DNA of 64,000 bases from Lachnospiraceae bacterium (GTDB taxonomy: Bacteria > Bacillota > Clostridia > Lachnospirales > Lachnospiraceae), in NCBI GenBank assembly GCA_017517305.1, contig JAFWZV010000003.1, positions 1 through 64,000 on the forward strand. Direction: 5' to 3'. The translations under genes were made by a program, and so were the position numbers. The notes beneath the pieces are model-generated. The model was not told where the DNA came from, did no database searches, and saw nothing but the letters and a program-made list of their open reading frames with translations. Below are positions 44,747 through 52,945 of this stretch, piece after piece (position 1 is the first letter of the stretch; every line of letters starts with the position of its first letter).

Positions 44747-46339
44747 CTATGAAAAGCTTTCCCCAGAATATACATCCTTAATCAGCTGTCTTAAAGATAT
44801 TTCCTTTTTATCCTTCTTGTCTTCAAGCTCTATAGTCACATTCACAGATTTTCCTAAGCTTGGAAGGTTGCTCATTTCCAACACATATTCTCTAAGCTGT
44901 TCTTTCTCCACCTTCTCAAAGGTAATTCCTGACAGGTGCCCTAAATCCAGCTGTCTACCCTTGTCCTCATAATATTTATCAAGGGCATCCTTAAGTCCTA
45001 TGGCCTTCACCTTCTCTTCCTTGGTCTCATAATCCCCAGTGGCATCGCTTAAATACTTTTTAATATCCGCTATTGTAAATGTAATCTCATCCCCCTGAAT
45101 GGTAAGGTTTGTAACATAGTCTCTGTCCTCCACAGATTCCTGCTGATTAGTAAGAGGTTTAAATTCTTCACTTCCACATCCCCACATAACAAATGTGGTT
45201 GATACCATAACAAGCATTAAAGCAAGTCTTTTCAGAATCCTTTTCCCATCCTTTTTTAGAAGGAAAACTACTGGTATTCCAATGCTTATAGCAACATCTG
45301 CCCACAGCATATATTGTGCAAGATAAACCGACACCTCATCTAAGCTCCACACCCAAGACATTAGTATTACTGATATGGTTACAACCACAAGGCTCACCTT
45401 GCTCTCGCCCTGTTTTTTTATCTTTGCAACTACCTTTAATGCCTCCTTGGCATAAAACATATACCCACTTATTACTGCAAATACACCTATAATCCAGAAG
45501 GCAAGCACAGGATAATCTGCTCTCTCTAAAATCTCCCCTGGAATAAATGCAGCCTCCATAACATTTAAAGCCGCCTGGCTGTCGCTGGCTACCCAGTGAC
45601 CTCCCAAAATTCCAATGATAAATACATAGGCTAAGAATATGGATATTAATATCCAAAGTCCTAACTTAAGTTCATGCCTCCAATTGTTCTCTCTCTGGTG
45701 TGGCAAAGTAAATAGCATAAGCTCTGTAGAGCTTGTTATAAGAAATGCTACATAGCCTGCTCTTACTACATCCAACACCCCCGCCCCCTCATGAAGCATG
45801 TCATAATTTTCTCCCATAAGTCCACTATATAACTCACCTAAATCTATACTGCTTATTGAAAATACTGCCACAAATATAATGGGAATTATCATCCAGGGAA
45901 ACAATAGCTCAAGCATTCTCCCTCTCTTCTCTATATCTCTGGAAGCTCCATAGCAGCACACAAGGGCAAAAATAATTATTATGGTCCATAGATTAAAGCT
46001 TTGTAACAAAAACTCCTGAACTGTTTTGCCGAAGAAAAACATAATCACTCCCCCTCGCAAAACAAATCTTAAGGTGTATAACAAGCTTACTATTCTTCCA
46101 AAGGGAATAACCTTAGCCTTATCCTTGCCTATATAATCGCTAATTCCCCGGGACAGATAATATATTACAGCCATATAAATTGCTCCAAGCAAAAGCCCTA
46201 TTAGAAAAGCCACAAAATGCCATCTTCCCGCCAGGTTTAATGTGGCATAGGGAATAACCACCATGCCTAAAGTTATATTTTCCAGAATCCCCATACGAAA
46301 GCTCTGTCTGTTGGATATCATTTTATTTTCCAGATTCAT
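44747..46339 (-). CDS. Spore germination permease GerAB fused to a GerAC-like lipoprotein domain
   Basis: Residues 1 to about 370 form a GerAB-type amino-acid-permease fold of ten helices (SNRQSFRMGILENITLGM at the start). After the last helices a second hydrophobic stretch ends in a lipobox-like VMWGCGSEE (Cys388), followed by about 140 residues like the first domain of GerAC (VEDRDYVTNLTIQGDEI). GerAB and GerAC are normally separate germinant-receptor subunits; here one frame encodes both and the GerAC part is short. The start is the ATG at 46339, after GGGA; it overlaps gerAA by 17 bases. Confidence 0.8.
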   Translation of the reverse strand: MNLENKMISNRQSFRMGILENITLGMVVIPYATLNLAGRWHFVAFLIGLLLGAIYMAVIYYLSRGISDYIGKDKAKVIPFGRIVSLLYTLRFVLRGGVIMFFFGKTVQEFLLQSFNLWTIIIIFALVCCYGASRDIEKRGRMLELLFPWMIIPIIFVAVFSISSIDLGELYSGLMGENYDMLHEGAGVLDVVRAGYVAFLITSSTELMLFTLPHQRENNWRHELKLGLWILISIFLAYVFIIGILGGHWVASDSQAALNVMEAAFIPGEILERADYPVLAFWIIGVFAVISGYMFYAKEALKVVAKIKKQGESKVSLVVVTISVILMSWVWSLDEVSVYLAQYMLWADVAISIGIPVVFLLKKDGKRILKRLALMLVMVSTTFVMWGCGSEEFKPLTNQQESVEDRDYVTNLTIQGDEITFTIADIKKYLSDATGDYETKEEKVKAIGLKDALDKYYEDKGRQLDLGHLSGITFEKVEKEQLREYVLEMSNLPSLGKSVNVTIELEDKKDKKEISLRQLIKDVYSGESFS

Positions 46340-47873
46340 TATTCTTTCCCTTAAGCCTTTCCTGATTTTTTTCATTAACCCAAAATGGTCTTTTGCCCAT
46401 CTTTTTTATAGGGACTCTTAGTACAAAATCTCCCTTCATCCAAGCTTTGTCCTTATCTCCTGCCACTGCTGGCATCATATAAGGCACTCCAAAGCTTTGT
46501 AGCTCTGACAGATGAATTGCCACCACTAAAAGACCTAGAATAAACCCATATAATCCAAGAAAGGCAGAAGTAATTATTATAAAGAATTTGATTAGTCTGT
46601 AAACTGACACAAATTCCTCATTAGGTATGGCAAAGGAGGCTATGGCGGAAAGGGCCACCACAATAACAACTATGGTACTAACAATTCCAGCCTCCACTGC
46701 AGACTGACCTACTATTAAACCTCCTACTATACCGATGGTGTTCCCCAGTGGTCCAGGCAACCTGATTCCTGCCTCACGAAGTAGCTCGAAGAGAAATTCC
46801 ATAAGGAGCATTTCCACCACTATTGGAAATGTAACCATAGACCTGGCAGAAGCTATGGCATATAGTAGCTTAGCCGGAAGTATCTCGCTGTGAAATACAG
46901 TGACAGCAATATAAAAACCAGGCAGAGTTATAGCTAAAAATGCAGCCAGATATCTGATTATTCTGGCAAAGGTCCCCACTGCCCAACGGTTATAATAATC
47001 ATCAGAAGCCTGAAGTAGCATATTGAAATTACAGGGTGCAAGCACCACCTCTGGAGAATTGTCAAAAACCACAGCAACCCTTCCCTCCAATATTCCCGAT
47101 GCTACCTTGTCCGGTCTGGTGGTTGCCTGGAATAAGGGAAATATGGAATGCCAATTATCCTCCATAAGATGCTCCGCCATTCCCGAGTCAAAAATCCCAT
47201 CTATATCATAGGCATTAAGCTTACTCTTAATATTTTCAACTAAGGCAGGATCAGCTAAATCCTTAATGTACATAATTCCATAGTCAGTCCTACTTCTTTG
47301 ACCAATGGTTCCCTGCTCCACTTTAAGCTTAGGATCTCTAATCCTTCTTCTTATTAATGCTGTGGAGAATCTAAAGCTTTCGTTAAAGCTATCTCTAGGA
47401 CCTCTAAGCCCCCCCTCTGTATCATTTTCACTGATACTCCTTAGAGGGTATTTCTTAGTGGACACCATTAATGTCTGGTCATAACCCTGTATAAATATAG
47501 CTGTGTCACCTTTTAGGATTCCTAAAAGTGTTTTGTCAAAGCTTTTCTCCTTTTTTATATCAACTGTGTGAGTTTCTCTATGGAGTATGGATTCCATCAA
47601 ATCCTTGCCATCAGTAAGTCTCCACTCGTATAACAAAGGCTTTAAAATCCCATCCTCAATTACAGTTCTATCCACAAGTCCATCTACATAAACCACATAA
47701 ATTCTTACACTTCCCTGTATACGCCTTAGATAAAATTCCTTCTGGACTATGTCTCCTGCGTCTTGAAATAATTTCTTCAGGATTTCTATGTTTATATCTA
47801 ACTGCTTGCTTATAGCCACTTTAAAGCAGTTTTCATCATCAAACCATTTTTCATACAACCTTTGCTCCTCCAC
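46323..47873 (-). CDS. gerAA: Spore germination receptor subunit GerAA
   Basis: The 516-aa protein has the GerA layout: a soluble N-terminal half with GILKGDTAIFIQG, LRGPRDSFNESFRFSTALIRRRI (near residues 155-180), and YIKDLADPALV, then five or so C-terminal helices around residues 300-470. It forms the signalling subunit of the germinant receptor in the spore inner membrane. It precedes and overlaps the GerAB-GerAC fusion gene. Confidence 0.93.
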   Translation of the reverse strand: MEEQRLYEKWFDDENCFKVAISKQLDINIEILKKLFQDAGDIVQKEFYLRRIQGSVRIYVVYVDGLVDRTVIEDGILKPLLYEWRLTDGKDLMESILHRETHTVDIKKEKSFDKTLLGILKGDTAIFIQGYDQTLMVSTKKYPLRSISENDTEGGLRGPRDSFNESFRFSTALIRRRIRDPKLKVEQGTIGQRSRTDYGIMYIKDLADPALVENIKSKLNAYDIDGIFDSGMAEHLMEDNWHSIFPLFQATTRPDKVASGILEGRVAVVFDNSPEVVLAPCNFNMLLQASDDYYNRWAVGTFARIIRYLAAFLAITLPGFYIAVTVFHSEILPAKLLYAIASARSMVTFPIVVEMLLMEFLFELLREAGIRLPGPLGNTIGIVGGLIVGQSAVEAGIVSTIVVIVVALSAIASFAIPNEEFVSVYRLIKFFIIITSAFLGLYGFILGLLVVAIHLSELQSFGVPYMMPAVAGDKDKAWMKGDFVLRVPIKKMGKRPFWVNEKNQERLKGKNNESGK

Positions 47874-47950
47874 TATTTTCTCCTCCTGACTCTTGCATAA
47901 TTTTTACAATTTTATTATTCATATCATTGCCAAAAGGACAAAAAAATATA

Positions 47951-47984
47951 CGCAACGCCAACTCCCTTAGGAATCGGCATTGCG
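47951..47984 (-). terminator. Terminator overlapping the end of the GntR gene
   Basis: On the minus strand CGCAATGCC pairs with GGCGTTGCG, followed by TATATTTTTTTG. It includes the GntR stop codon. Confidence 0.75.
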
Positions 47985-48638
47985 CACATTTCTTATTACA
48001 ATCTGCTCCTGATTGTAAATATGTTCATTCATTATCTTCTCTGCACTTTCCTTATCACCTTTTAGTATTGCCATAGTGATTTGATCATGCTCTCTTATAA
48101 GATTGTCATGGTAGGAAAAATCCTTTACGTACTCTACTCTATATCGGTAAACCTGCTCTCTAAGATTCTGAGCCATATTTATTAGCTTAGGATTCTTAGA
48201 TGCCTTGTATATTACATTGTGAAAATGTTCATCAGCCTGAACTATAGCCGGCACCAGCTTAGAGTTAATAGCCTCCTTAAACTTCATGCAGGCTTCCTTT
48301 AACTCCTCCTTGCCCTCCTCATCTATTCTCTCACAGGCAAGTCTTACAGACAGAGCCTCAAGAGCCATTCTTACCTCTAATGCATCCTTAAGATCCTTAA
48401 CAGTGATGTTGGCAACCTCAGCTCCCTTACGGGGAATCATCACCACCAAACCTTCAAGCTCAAGCATTCTTATTGCCTCTCTAACTGGAGTTCTACTTAC
48501 TCCTAGCTTCTTGGCAAGAGTTATCTCCATAAGTCGCTCCCCCGGCTGAAACTCTCCCTGAATTATGGCATTTCTAAGGGTTTTAAATACCACCTCACGA
48601 AGTGGTAAATATTCATCAATATTAATATCTAGCTTCAT
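47967..48638 (-). CDS. GntR-family (FadR subgroup) transcriptional regulator
   Basis: The 223-aa regulator has a winged HTH (LREVVFKTLRNAIIQGEFQPGERL, then LAKKLGVSRTPVREAIRMLE) and an all-helical FadR-type C-terminal domain with likely metal/ligand His residues. The effector is unknown. The start is the ATG at 48638 with GGGGAGG 5 bases upstream. It follows ispE closely; the upstream extension overlapping ispE is rejected. Confidence 0.88.
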   Translation of the reverse strand: MKLDINIDEYLPLREVVFKTLRNAIIQGEFQPGERLMEITLAKKLGVSRTPVREAIRMLELEGLVVMIPRKGAEVANITVKDLKDALEVRMALEALSVRLACERIDEEGKEELKEACMKFKEAINSKLVPAIVQADEHFHNVIYKASKNPKLINMAQNLREQVYRYRVEYVKDFSYHDNLIREHDQITMAILKGDKESAEKIMNEHIYNQEQIVIRNVRNADS

Positions 48639-48651
48639 AATATCCTCCCCT

Positions 48652-49545
48652 CTAACCATTTACAGGTCTTGTAATAAATACTTCAGGGGCCAGCTCCTGA
48701 TCACTAATCATCATAGCAGCTTCCCATACTTTATCCTTATCCTCAAAAAGTCCAAACACTGTAGGACCACTTCCACTCATAATAGCATTTAATGCACCAT
48801 GTTCCTTCATAAGGCTTTTTAGCTCCTCTATCTCTGGGTGCATATCTACAGTAACTGTCTCAAGAACATTTTCCATGCGTGCAGCTATTGCATTTAGATT
48901 CTCACTTTCAAGAGCTTCAACCATGCCATCCACATCTGGATGCTTCTTAAGCTCATTAGCCTTAAGGTTTGTGTATATCTCCTTTGTACTAACGTTTACA
49001 GGTGGCTTAGCTACAAGAACGTGAACCGGTGGCAAGCCTTTAATCGGGGTAAGCACCTCACCAATTCCCTCTGAAATTGCCGTTCTTCCAAGTATACAAT
49101 ATGGAACATCCGCTCCCAGCTTTACTCCATATTTCATAAGCTCATCAGTGGTAAGGCCAAGATTATAAAGTACATTAACTGCCTTAAGAGCTGCTGCACA
49201 GTCAGTACTTCCACCAGCCATACCAGCCTCTGCTGGAATGTTTTTAATAAGGTTCACGGCTATGTGACTTTTAATGTTAAAGGCTTCAAAAAGGATTGCT
49301 ATAGCCTTGTAAGCTAGGTTTCTATCATCTGTAGGAATGCCTTCCTTATTTACTATTAATGTAATCTGAGTATCCTCTGTATCTCTGGCAAGCACCTCAA
49401 ACTCCAGTTCATCATATATATCAAGATTCTGCATAATCATCTTAACATCATGATACCCATCTGGGCGTCTTCTAAGAACATCTAAAGCTAGGTTTACCTT
49501 AGCGTAGGCCTTTATGCTAAAATAGTTATTAATCGTCTGCTCCAT
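48652..49545 (-). CDS. ispE: 4-diphosphocytidyl-2-C-methyl-D-erythritol kinase
   Basis: The 297-aa GHMP kinase of the non-mevalonate isoprenoid pathway has KAYAKVNLALDV at the start, the ATP loop IPAEAGMAGGSTDCAAAL and MSGSGPTVFGLF near the C-terminus. The start is the ATG at 49545 with GGAGG 5 bases upstream. The presence of ispE shows the pathway operates, which also requires an IspD activity somewhere. Confidence 0.95.
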   Translation of the reverse strand: MEQTINNYFSIKAYAKVNLALDVLRRRPDGYHDVKMIMQNLDIYDELEFEVLARDTEDTQITLIVNKEGIPTDDRNLAYKAIAILFEAFNIKSHIAVNLIKNIPAEAGMAGGSTDCAAALKAVNVLYNLGLTTDELMKYGVKLGADVPYCILGRTAISEGIGEVLTPIKGLPPVHVLVAKPPVNVSTKEIYTNLKANELKKHPDVDGMVEALESENLNAIAARMENVLETVTVDMHPEIEELKSLMKEHGALNAIMSGSGPTVFGLFEDKDKVWEAAMMISDQELAPEVFITRPVNG

Positions 49546-49590
49546 ATAAACCTCCAAAGTAGCTATTTGAAGTGATTAAACTATATTAAA

Positions 49591-50982
49591 TTATACCATT
49601 TTTGTATCCTGTATACAATATGCAAAATACTTATGAATCTGATTAATCATCTCCTCATCACTTATCATTGTCACACGACCACCATCATACTCAGACTGAA
49701 CCCACTCATATATTTTCTGAATTCCTGGATTAGACTTGTCAACCTTAGGTAAATCATTTTTTATCATATAATCATTTACCCAAAATCCTATTCCTGCTAG
49801 ACCTGAGGTATTAGTAATAGAAACCTTTGCTGGACGATTTAGTACCTTTTTGGTATCAAAGATATTATATATTTCTTGATTCTTCATCATTCCATCTGCG
49901 TGAATTCCAGCTCTTGTAACATTAAAGTTTTCTCCCACAAACGGAGTCATAGGTGGTATATCATAACCAGTTTCCTCTCTAATATACTCTGCAATTTCTG
50001 TAATAGCACGGGTATCCATACCATTTGTGTGACCACGAAGGGATGCATACTCAAATACCATTGCTTCCAGGGGAACATTTCCTGTTCTCTCTCCAATTCC
50101 TAACAAGGAACAATTTACTGCACTGGCACCATACATCCAAGCTGTAGTTGCATTTACCACACCTTTATAAAAATCGTTATGCCCATGCCATTCCAACATC
50201 TCAGAAGGAACATCAGCGTGATGCTGTAATCCATAAATGATACCTGACACGCTTCTTGGAAGGGCAGCTCCAGGGTATGGAACACCAAAGCCCATTGTAT
50301 CGCAGGCACGAATTTTTATAGGCACATTGCTGGCCTTAGAGATTTCCATTAACTTAGTTGCAAATGGTATTACAAAGCCATAGAAATCAGCTCTGGTTAT
50401 ATCCTCAAAATGGCATCTTGGCTTTAAGCCAGACTCAATACACATCTCAACTATCTTAATATACTTATCTAAAGCCTGTTCTCTATTAAGTCCCATCTTC
50501 TCAAATATATGGTAATCAGAACAGCTTACTAATATTCCTGTCTCCTTCACACCTATGGATTTTACCAATTCAAAATCCTTCTTTGAAGCTCTAATCCAAG
50601 TGGTTATCTCCGGAAATTCATATCCCAGCTCCATACATTTTTCCAAAGCCTTTCGATCCTTCTCCGAATAAACAAAAAACTCTGTCTGACGAATCATACC
50701 CTTTGGTCCACCCAGCTTATTAAGCAATTTATAAATATGTACCATCTGCTCTGTAGTATAAGGAGATCTTGATTGCTGTCCATCTCTAAATGTAGTGTCA
50801 GTTATGAAAATATCCTCTGGCATATTTTCAGGTACTTTTCTATAATTAAATGCTATCTTAGGTGTCTCTGTATAAGGAAACATCTCTCTAAACAATTCAG
50901 GGTTATCCACTGGCTGTAATCTATAACGGTATGGATCCTGCTCTAATTTGTAGGTCTTATTACTTAATTTAATATCCTGCAT
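49591..50982 (-). CDS. Probable Re-citrate synthase (isopropylmalate/homocitrate synthase family)
   Basis: The 463-aa HMGL-like TIM-barrel enzyme has FITDTTFRDGQQSR (active-site metal region), RCHFEDITRADFYGF, EWHGHNDFYKGVVNA (HxH metal ligands) and LLGIGERTGNVPLEAM. The DTTFRDGQQSR...LEWHGHNDFYK combination and length fit the Re-type citrate synthase first identified in Clostridium kluyveri rather than LeuA or CimA. Such an enzyme condenses oxaloacetate and acetyl-CoA for glutamate synthesis. It is transcribed divergently from a LysR gene with a palindromic site between them. Confidence 0.75.
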   Translation of the reverse strand: MQDIKLSNKTYKLEQDPYRYRLQPVDNPELFREMFPYTETPKIAFNYRKVPENMPEDIFITDTTFRDGQQSRSPYTTEQMVHIYKLLNKLGGPKGMIRQTEFFVYSEKDRKALEKCMELGYEFPEITTWIRASKKDFELVKSIGVKETGILVSCSDYHIFEKMGLNREQALDKYIKIVEMCIESGLKPRCHFEDITRADFYGFVIPFATKLMEISKASNVPIKIRACDTMGFGVPYPGAALPRSVSGIIYGLQHHADVPSEMLEWHGHNDFYKGVVNATTAWMYGASAVNCSLLGIGERTGNVPLEAMVFEYASLRGHTNGMDTRAITEIAEYIREETGYDIPPMTPFVGENFNVTRAGIHADGMMKNQEIYNIFDTKKVLNRPAKVSITNTSGLAGIGFWVNDYMIKNDLPKVDKSNPGIQKIYEWVQSEYDGGRVTMISDEEMINQIHKYFAYCIQDTKMV

Positions 50983-51007
50983 TTTTTCTCTCCCATCTTA
51001 ATTTCAA

Positions 51008-51036
51008 TTGACACCATTATAATTTTTATATATATT
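51008..51036 (+). promoter_or_regulatory. Strong sigma-A promoter for the lysR-type gene
   Basis: A perfect TTGACA (51008-51013), a 17-base spacer and TATATT (51031-51036), 66 bases before the start. Confidence 0.75.
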
Positions 51037-51044
51037 ATTTGTAA
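51016..51044 (-). promoter_or_regulatory. Weak promoter for the citrate synthase gene
   Basis: On the minus strand TTACAA (51039-51044), 17 bases, TATAAT (51016-51021). The poor -35 box fits an activator-dependent promoter; it overlaps the lysR promoter. Confidence 0.5.
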
Positions 51045-51056
51045 AATTGATAATTA

Positions 51057-51071
51057 TGATTACATTAATCA
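51057..51071. promoter_or_regulatory. Inverted repeat, candidate LysR-type regulator site
   Basis: TGATTA-CAT-TAATCA is a perfect inverted repeat with a T-N11-A core. It lies about 50-64 bases upstream of the expected citrate synthase transcript start, where LysR activators bind, and downstream of the lysR promoter, where binding would autorepress. Confidence 0.55.
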
Positions 51072-51101
51072 CTTTTTCGAATAATTATAAGGAGAGCAAA
51101 T

Positions 51102-51950
51102 ATGGATATAGAATCTCTAAAAACATTTTTGATACTAGCAGAAACCAAAAGCTTTACAAAAACTGCCAATCAGGTTTTTGTTGCACAATCTACTGTAACT
51201 AATAGGATAAACGAATTAGAGCGTGCCCTTGGTGTCAGCTTATTTACTAGAAATAATAGAAGTGTGATGCTTACTCTGGAGGGAAAACATTTTCAGACAT
51301 ATGCTAGCAAGATGGTGGAGCTGACCAATTCCTCTCTAGCAGAATTGTCCTCTCTTCACCAGTACCAAAATCATCTCCGTATAGGTGCTACTGACTCAAT
51401 ATATGAATCTCACCTGGCCCACACCATACTAAATCACCAGCAATGCTTTCCAGAAGATTCACTAAAAATCACTATAGGATCATCTTCACATCTTATTGAC
51501 CAGCTACAAAGTGACATTTTAGACGTGGTTTTCACCTATCTGCCTCTTACCAAGGCACATTTCCACTGTAATGTTTATAGACAGGATGCCTTAGTACTTG
51601 TAACAGATATTAACAACAAAAAATATATTAACGGAATAACCAAAGAAGAACTTGCTTCTACCAATTACCTAATGTGTAATTTTGCACTTCAGGACGTAGG
51701 TCTTTTCATACGAAATCTTTTTCCAAAGTATCACCAATTTGCTCTTGAGATAGATGACTGTGCAAAAATAATTCCATTTCTAATTGGTCAGGATACCTAT
51801 TCATTTTTACCTGAGGATATAGTCAAGCCATTTGTAGATGAAAATAAATTAAGAATAATTCCCCTTAAGGATTTTCAATCACCTGCAATTAACTCATACG
51901 TCATTAGCAAAAACTCCAAAAAAGCTATGTGGGAGAGAATCTTTACTTAA
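51102..51950 (+). CDS. LysR-family transcriptional regulator
   Basis: The 282-aa regulator starts MDIESLKTFLILAETKSF, with HTH ANQVFVAQSTVTNRINELE (residues about 22-40) and a two-lobed effector domain. Divergent orientation to the citrate synthase gene predicts that it controls that gene, possibly sensing a TCA or glutamate-related metabolite. AAGGAGAG precedes the ATG. Confidence 0.9.
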   Translation: MDIESLKTFLILAETKSFTKTANQVFVAQSTVTNRINELERALGVSLFTRNNRSVMLTLEGKHFQTYASKMVELTNSSLAELSSLHQYQNHLRIGATDSIYESHLAHTILNHQQCFPEDSLKITIGSSSHLIDQLQSDILDVVFTYLPLTKAHFHCNVYRQDALVLVTDINNKKYINGITKEELASTNYLMCNFALQDVGLFIRNLFPKYHQFALEIDDCAKIIPFLIGQDTYSFLPEDIVKPFVDENKLRIIPLKDFQSPAINSYVISKNSKKAMWERIFT

Positions 51951-51986
51951 GTCAAATTTTTCTTACTTTTATGTTATTAACCCTAT

Positions 51987-52013
51987 TAAGCTATACTATA
52001 TACTGTCCGATAT
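51987..52013 (+). promoter_or_regulatory. Flagellar sigma-28 (SigD)-type promoter
   Basis: TAAG (51987-51990), 15 bases, TCCGATAT (52006-52013) matches the TAAA-N15-GCCGATAA consensus at 3 of 4 and 6 of 8 positions. It precedes the 194-aa gene by about 95 bases. Confidence 0.6.
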
Positions 52014-52108
52014 ACATTACGTAAGAGTAGATAAGGCTTCTGTGCCCTGAATTGGCGGTGTCAACAAGGGGTAAAGAATTCTTTTAATAAGCCAAGGAGG
52101 GTGTTAGT

Positions 52109-52693
52109 ATGGAATTAAATGGAATTAGTTCAGTAGTATACCAGGGTGCAACCTACACAGCTAAGGAAAGCAAAAAGGTTGAAGAGGCTCCTGCAAAGGC
52201 AGAAGAATCAGCGGCTGTATACGAGAAATCAGAGACAACAAAAAAGGCTACCTACGACAACAAGAATCCTAAGGTAGATCAAGCAACCATAGACAAGCTT
52301 AAAGCAGACGCAGAGGCTAGATATGCTTCTCTTGCTTCACTTGTTGAGAAATGTTTAACCAAGCAGGGAGAAACCTATCAATTTGCTACTCTAAGCGACC
52401 TTATGAAGGGCGTGGTTGAGGGCAAGGTTGAGGTAGATCCAGAGGTAGTTGAACAAGCTAAGAAGGATGTGGCTGAGGACGGCTACTGGGGCGTTGAGCA
52501 GACTGCAGAAAGAATCGTTTCCTTTGCAAAGGCATTAACCGGTGGTGATGCTTCTAAGCTTGAGGAAATGCGACAAGCCATAGATAAGGGCTTCGGTGAG
52601 GCTGAGAAAATCTGGGGCGACGAGCTTCCTGAGATTTCAGCAAAGACTCGCGACAGAATTAATGAGATGCTTGATGAGTGGGCATCCGAGTAA
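52109..52693 (+). CDS. Conserved protein of motile Clostridia, unknown function
   Basis: The 194-aa protein begins MELNGISSVVYQGATY, has an Ala/Glu/Lys-rich segment with AAVYEKSE (about residues 36-43) and a C-terminal block EDGYWGVEQTAERIVSFAKALTGGD with KGFGEAEKIWGDELPEIS. I recall this C-terminal block from hypothetical proteins of flagellated Lachnospiraceae. The SigD-like promoter upstream supports co-expression with late flagellar genes. No signal peptide or membrane helix. GGAGGG precedes the ATG. Confidence 0.78.
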   Translation: MELNGISSVVYQGATYTAKESKKVEEAPAKAEESAAVYEKSETTKKATYDNKNPKVDQATIDKLKADAEARYASLASLVEKCLTKQGETYQFATLSDLMKGVVEGKVEVDPEVVEQAKKDVAEDGYWGVEQTAERIVSFAKALTGGDASKLEEMRQAIDKGFGEAEKIWGDELPEISAKTRDRINEMLDEWASE

Positions 52694-52706
52694 ATATCTT
52701 GTGATT

Positions 52707-52750
52707 AAAATAATAGAGAGAGGTGACAAGTCACCTCTCTCTATTATTTT
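52707..52750 (+). terminator. Strong intrinsic terminator after the 194-aa gene
   Basis: A perfect 21-bp stem with a 2-nt loop (ends AAAATAATAGAGAGAGGTGAC/complement), finishing in TATTATTTT. Confidence 0.9.
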
Positions 52751-52756
52751 GCAATG

Positions 52757-52902
52757 CTAGATAAATAGAACAGACCAGCAGATTTACTATCTTGGCCGGC
52801 CTGCCTAGGATCGGTCCACGCTGACACTTAAAACGGTCAGCTTAGTCCCGACCACTGGCGCGGCCGGAATTTCATTTATGGCTGGTCTGTTCTATGCTAA
52901 AT
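52757..52902. repeat. Structured dispersed element, copy 3
   Basis: Outer arm ATAGAACAGACCAGC (52765-52779) pairs perfectly with GCTGGTCTGTTCTAT (52881-52895), 15 bp. Inside are GGCCG (52794-52798)/CGGCC (52861-52865), the CCTGCCTAG block, inner helix GG-a-TCGG (52808-52814)/CCGACC (52848-52853), and GCTGAC (52820-52825)/GTCAGC (52836-52841) with the identical loop. It starts only 15 bases beyond a strong plus-strand terminator; on the minus strand it would be in the 3' region of the SPOCS-LysM transcript. No T-run follows either arm. Confidence 0.78.
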
Positions 52903-52945
52903 CTTCAATATTTTTGAAATATAGCATCCTATTTCATCATTTTTA

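Noticed and set aside
52757..52902. Hammerhead, twister or HDV-like ribozyme in the repeat
   Set aside because: The conserved strings do not contain the CUGAUGA...GAAA core of hammerheads, nor a layout I could fit to twister or HDV folds.
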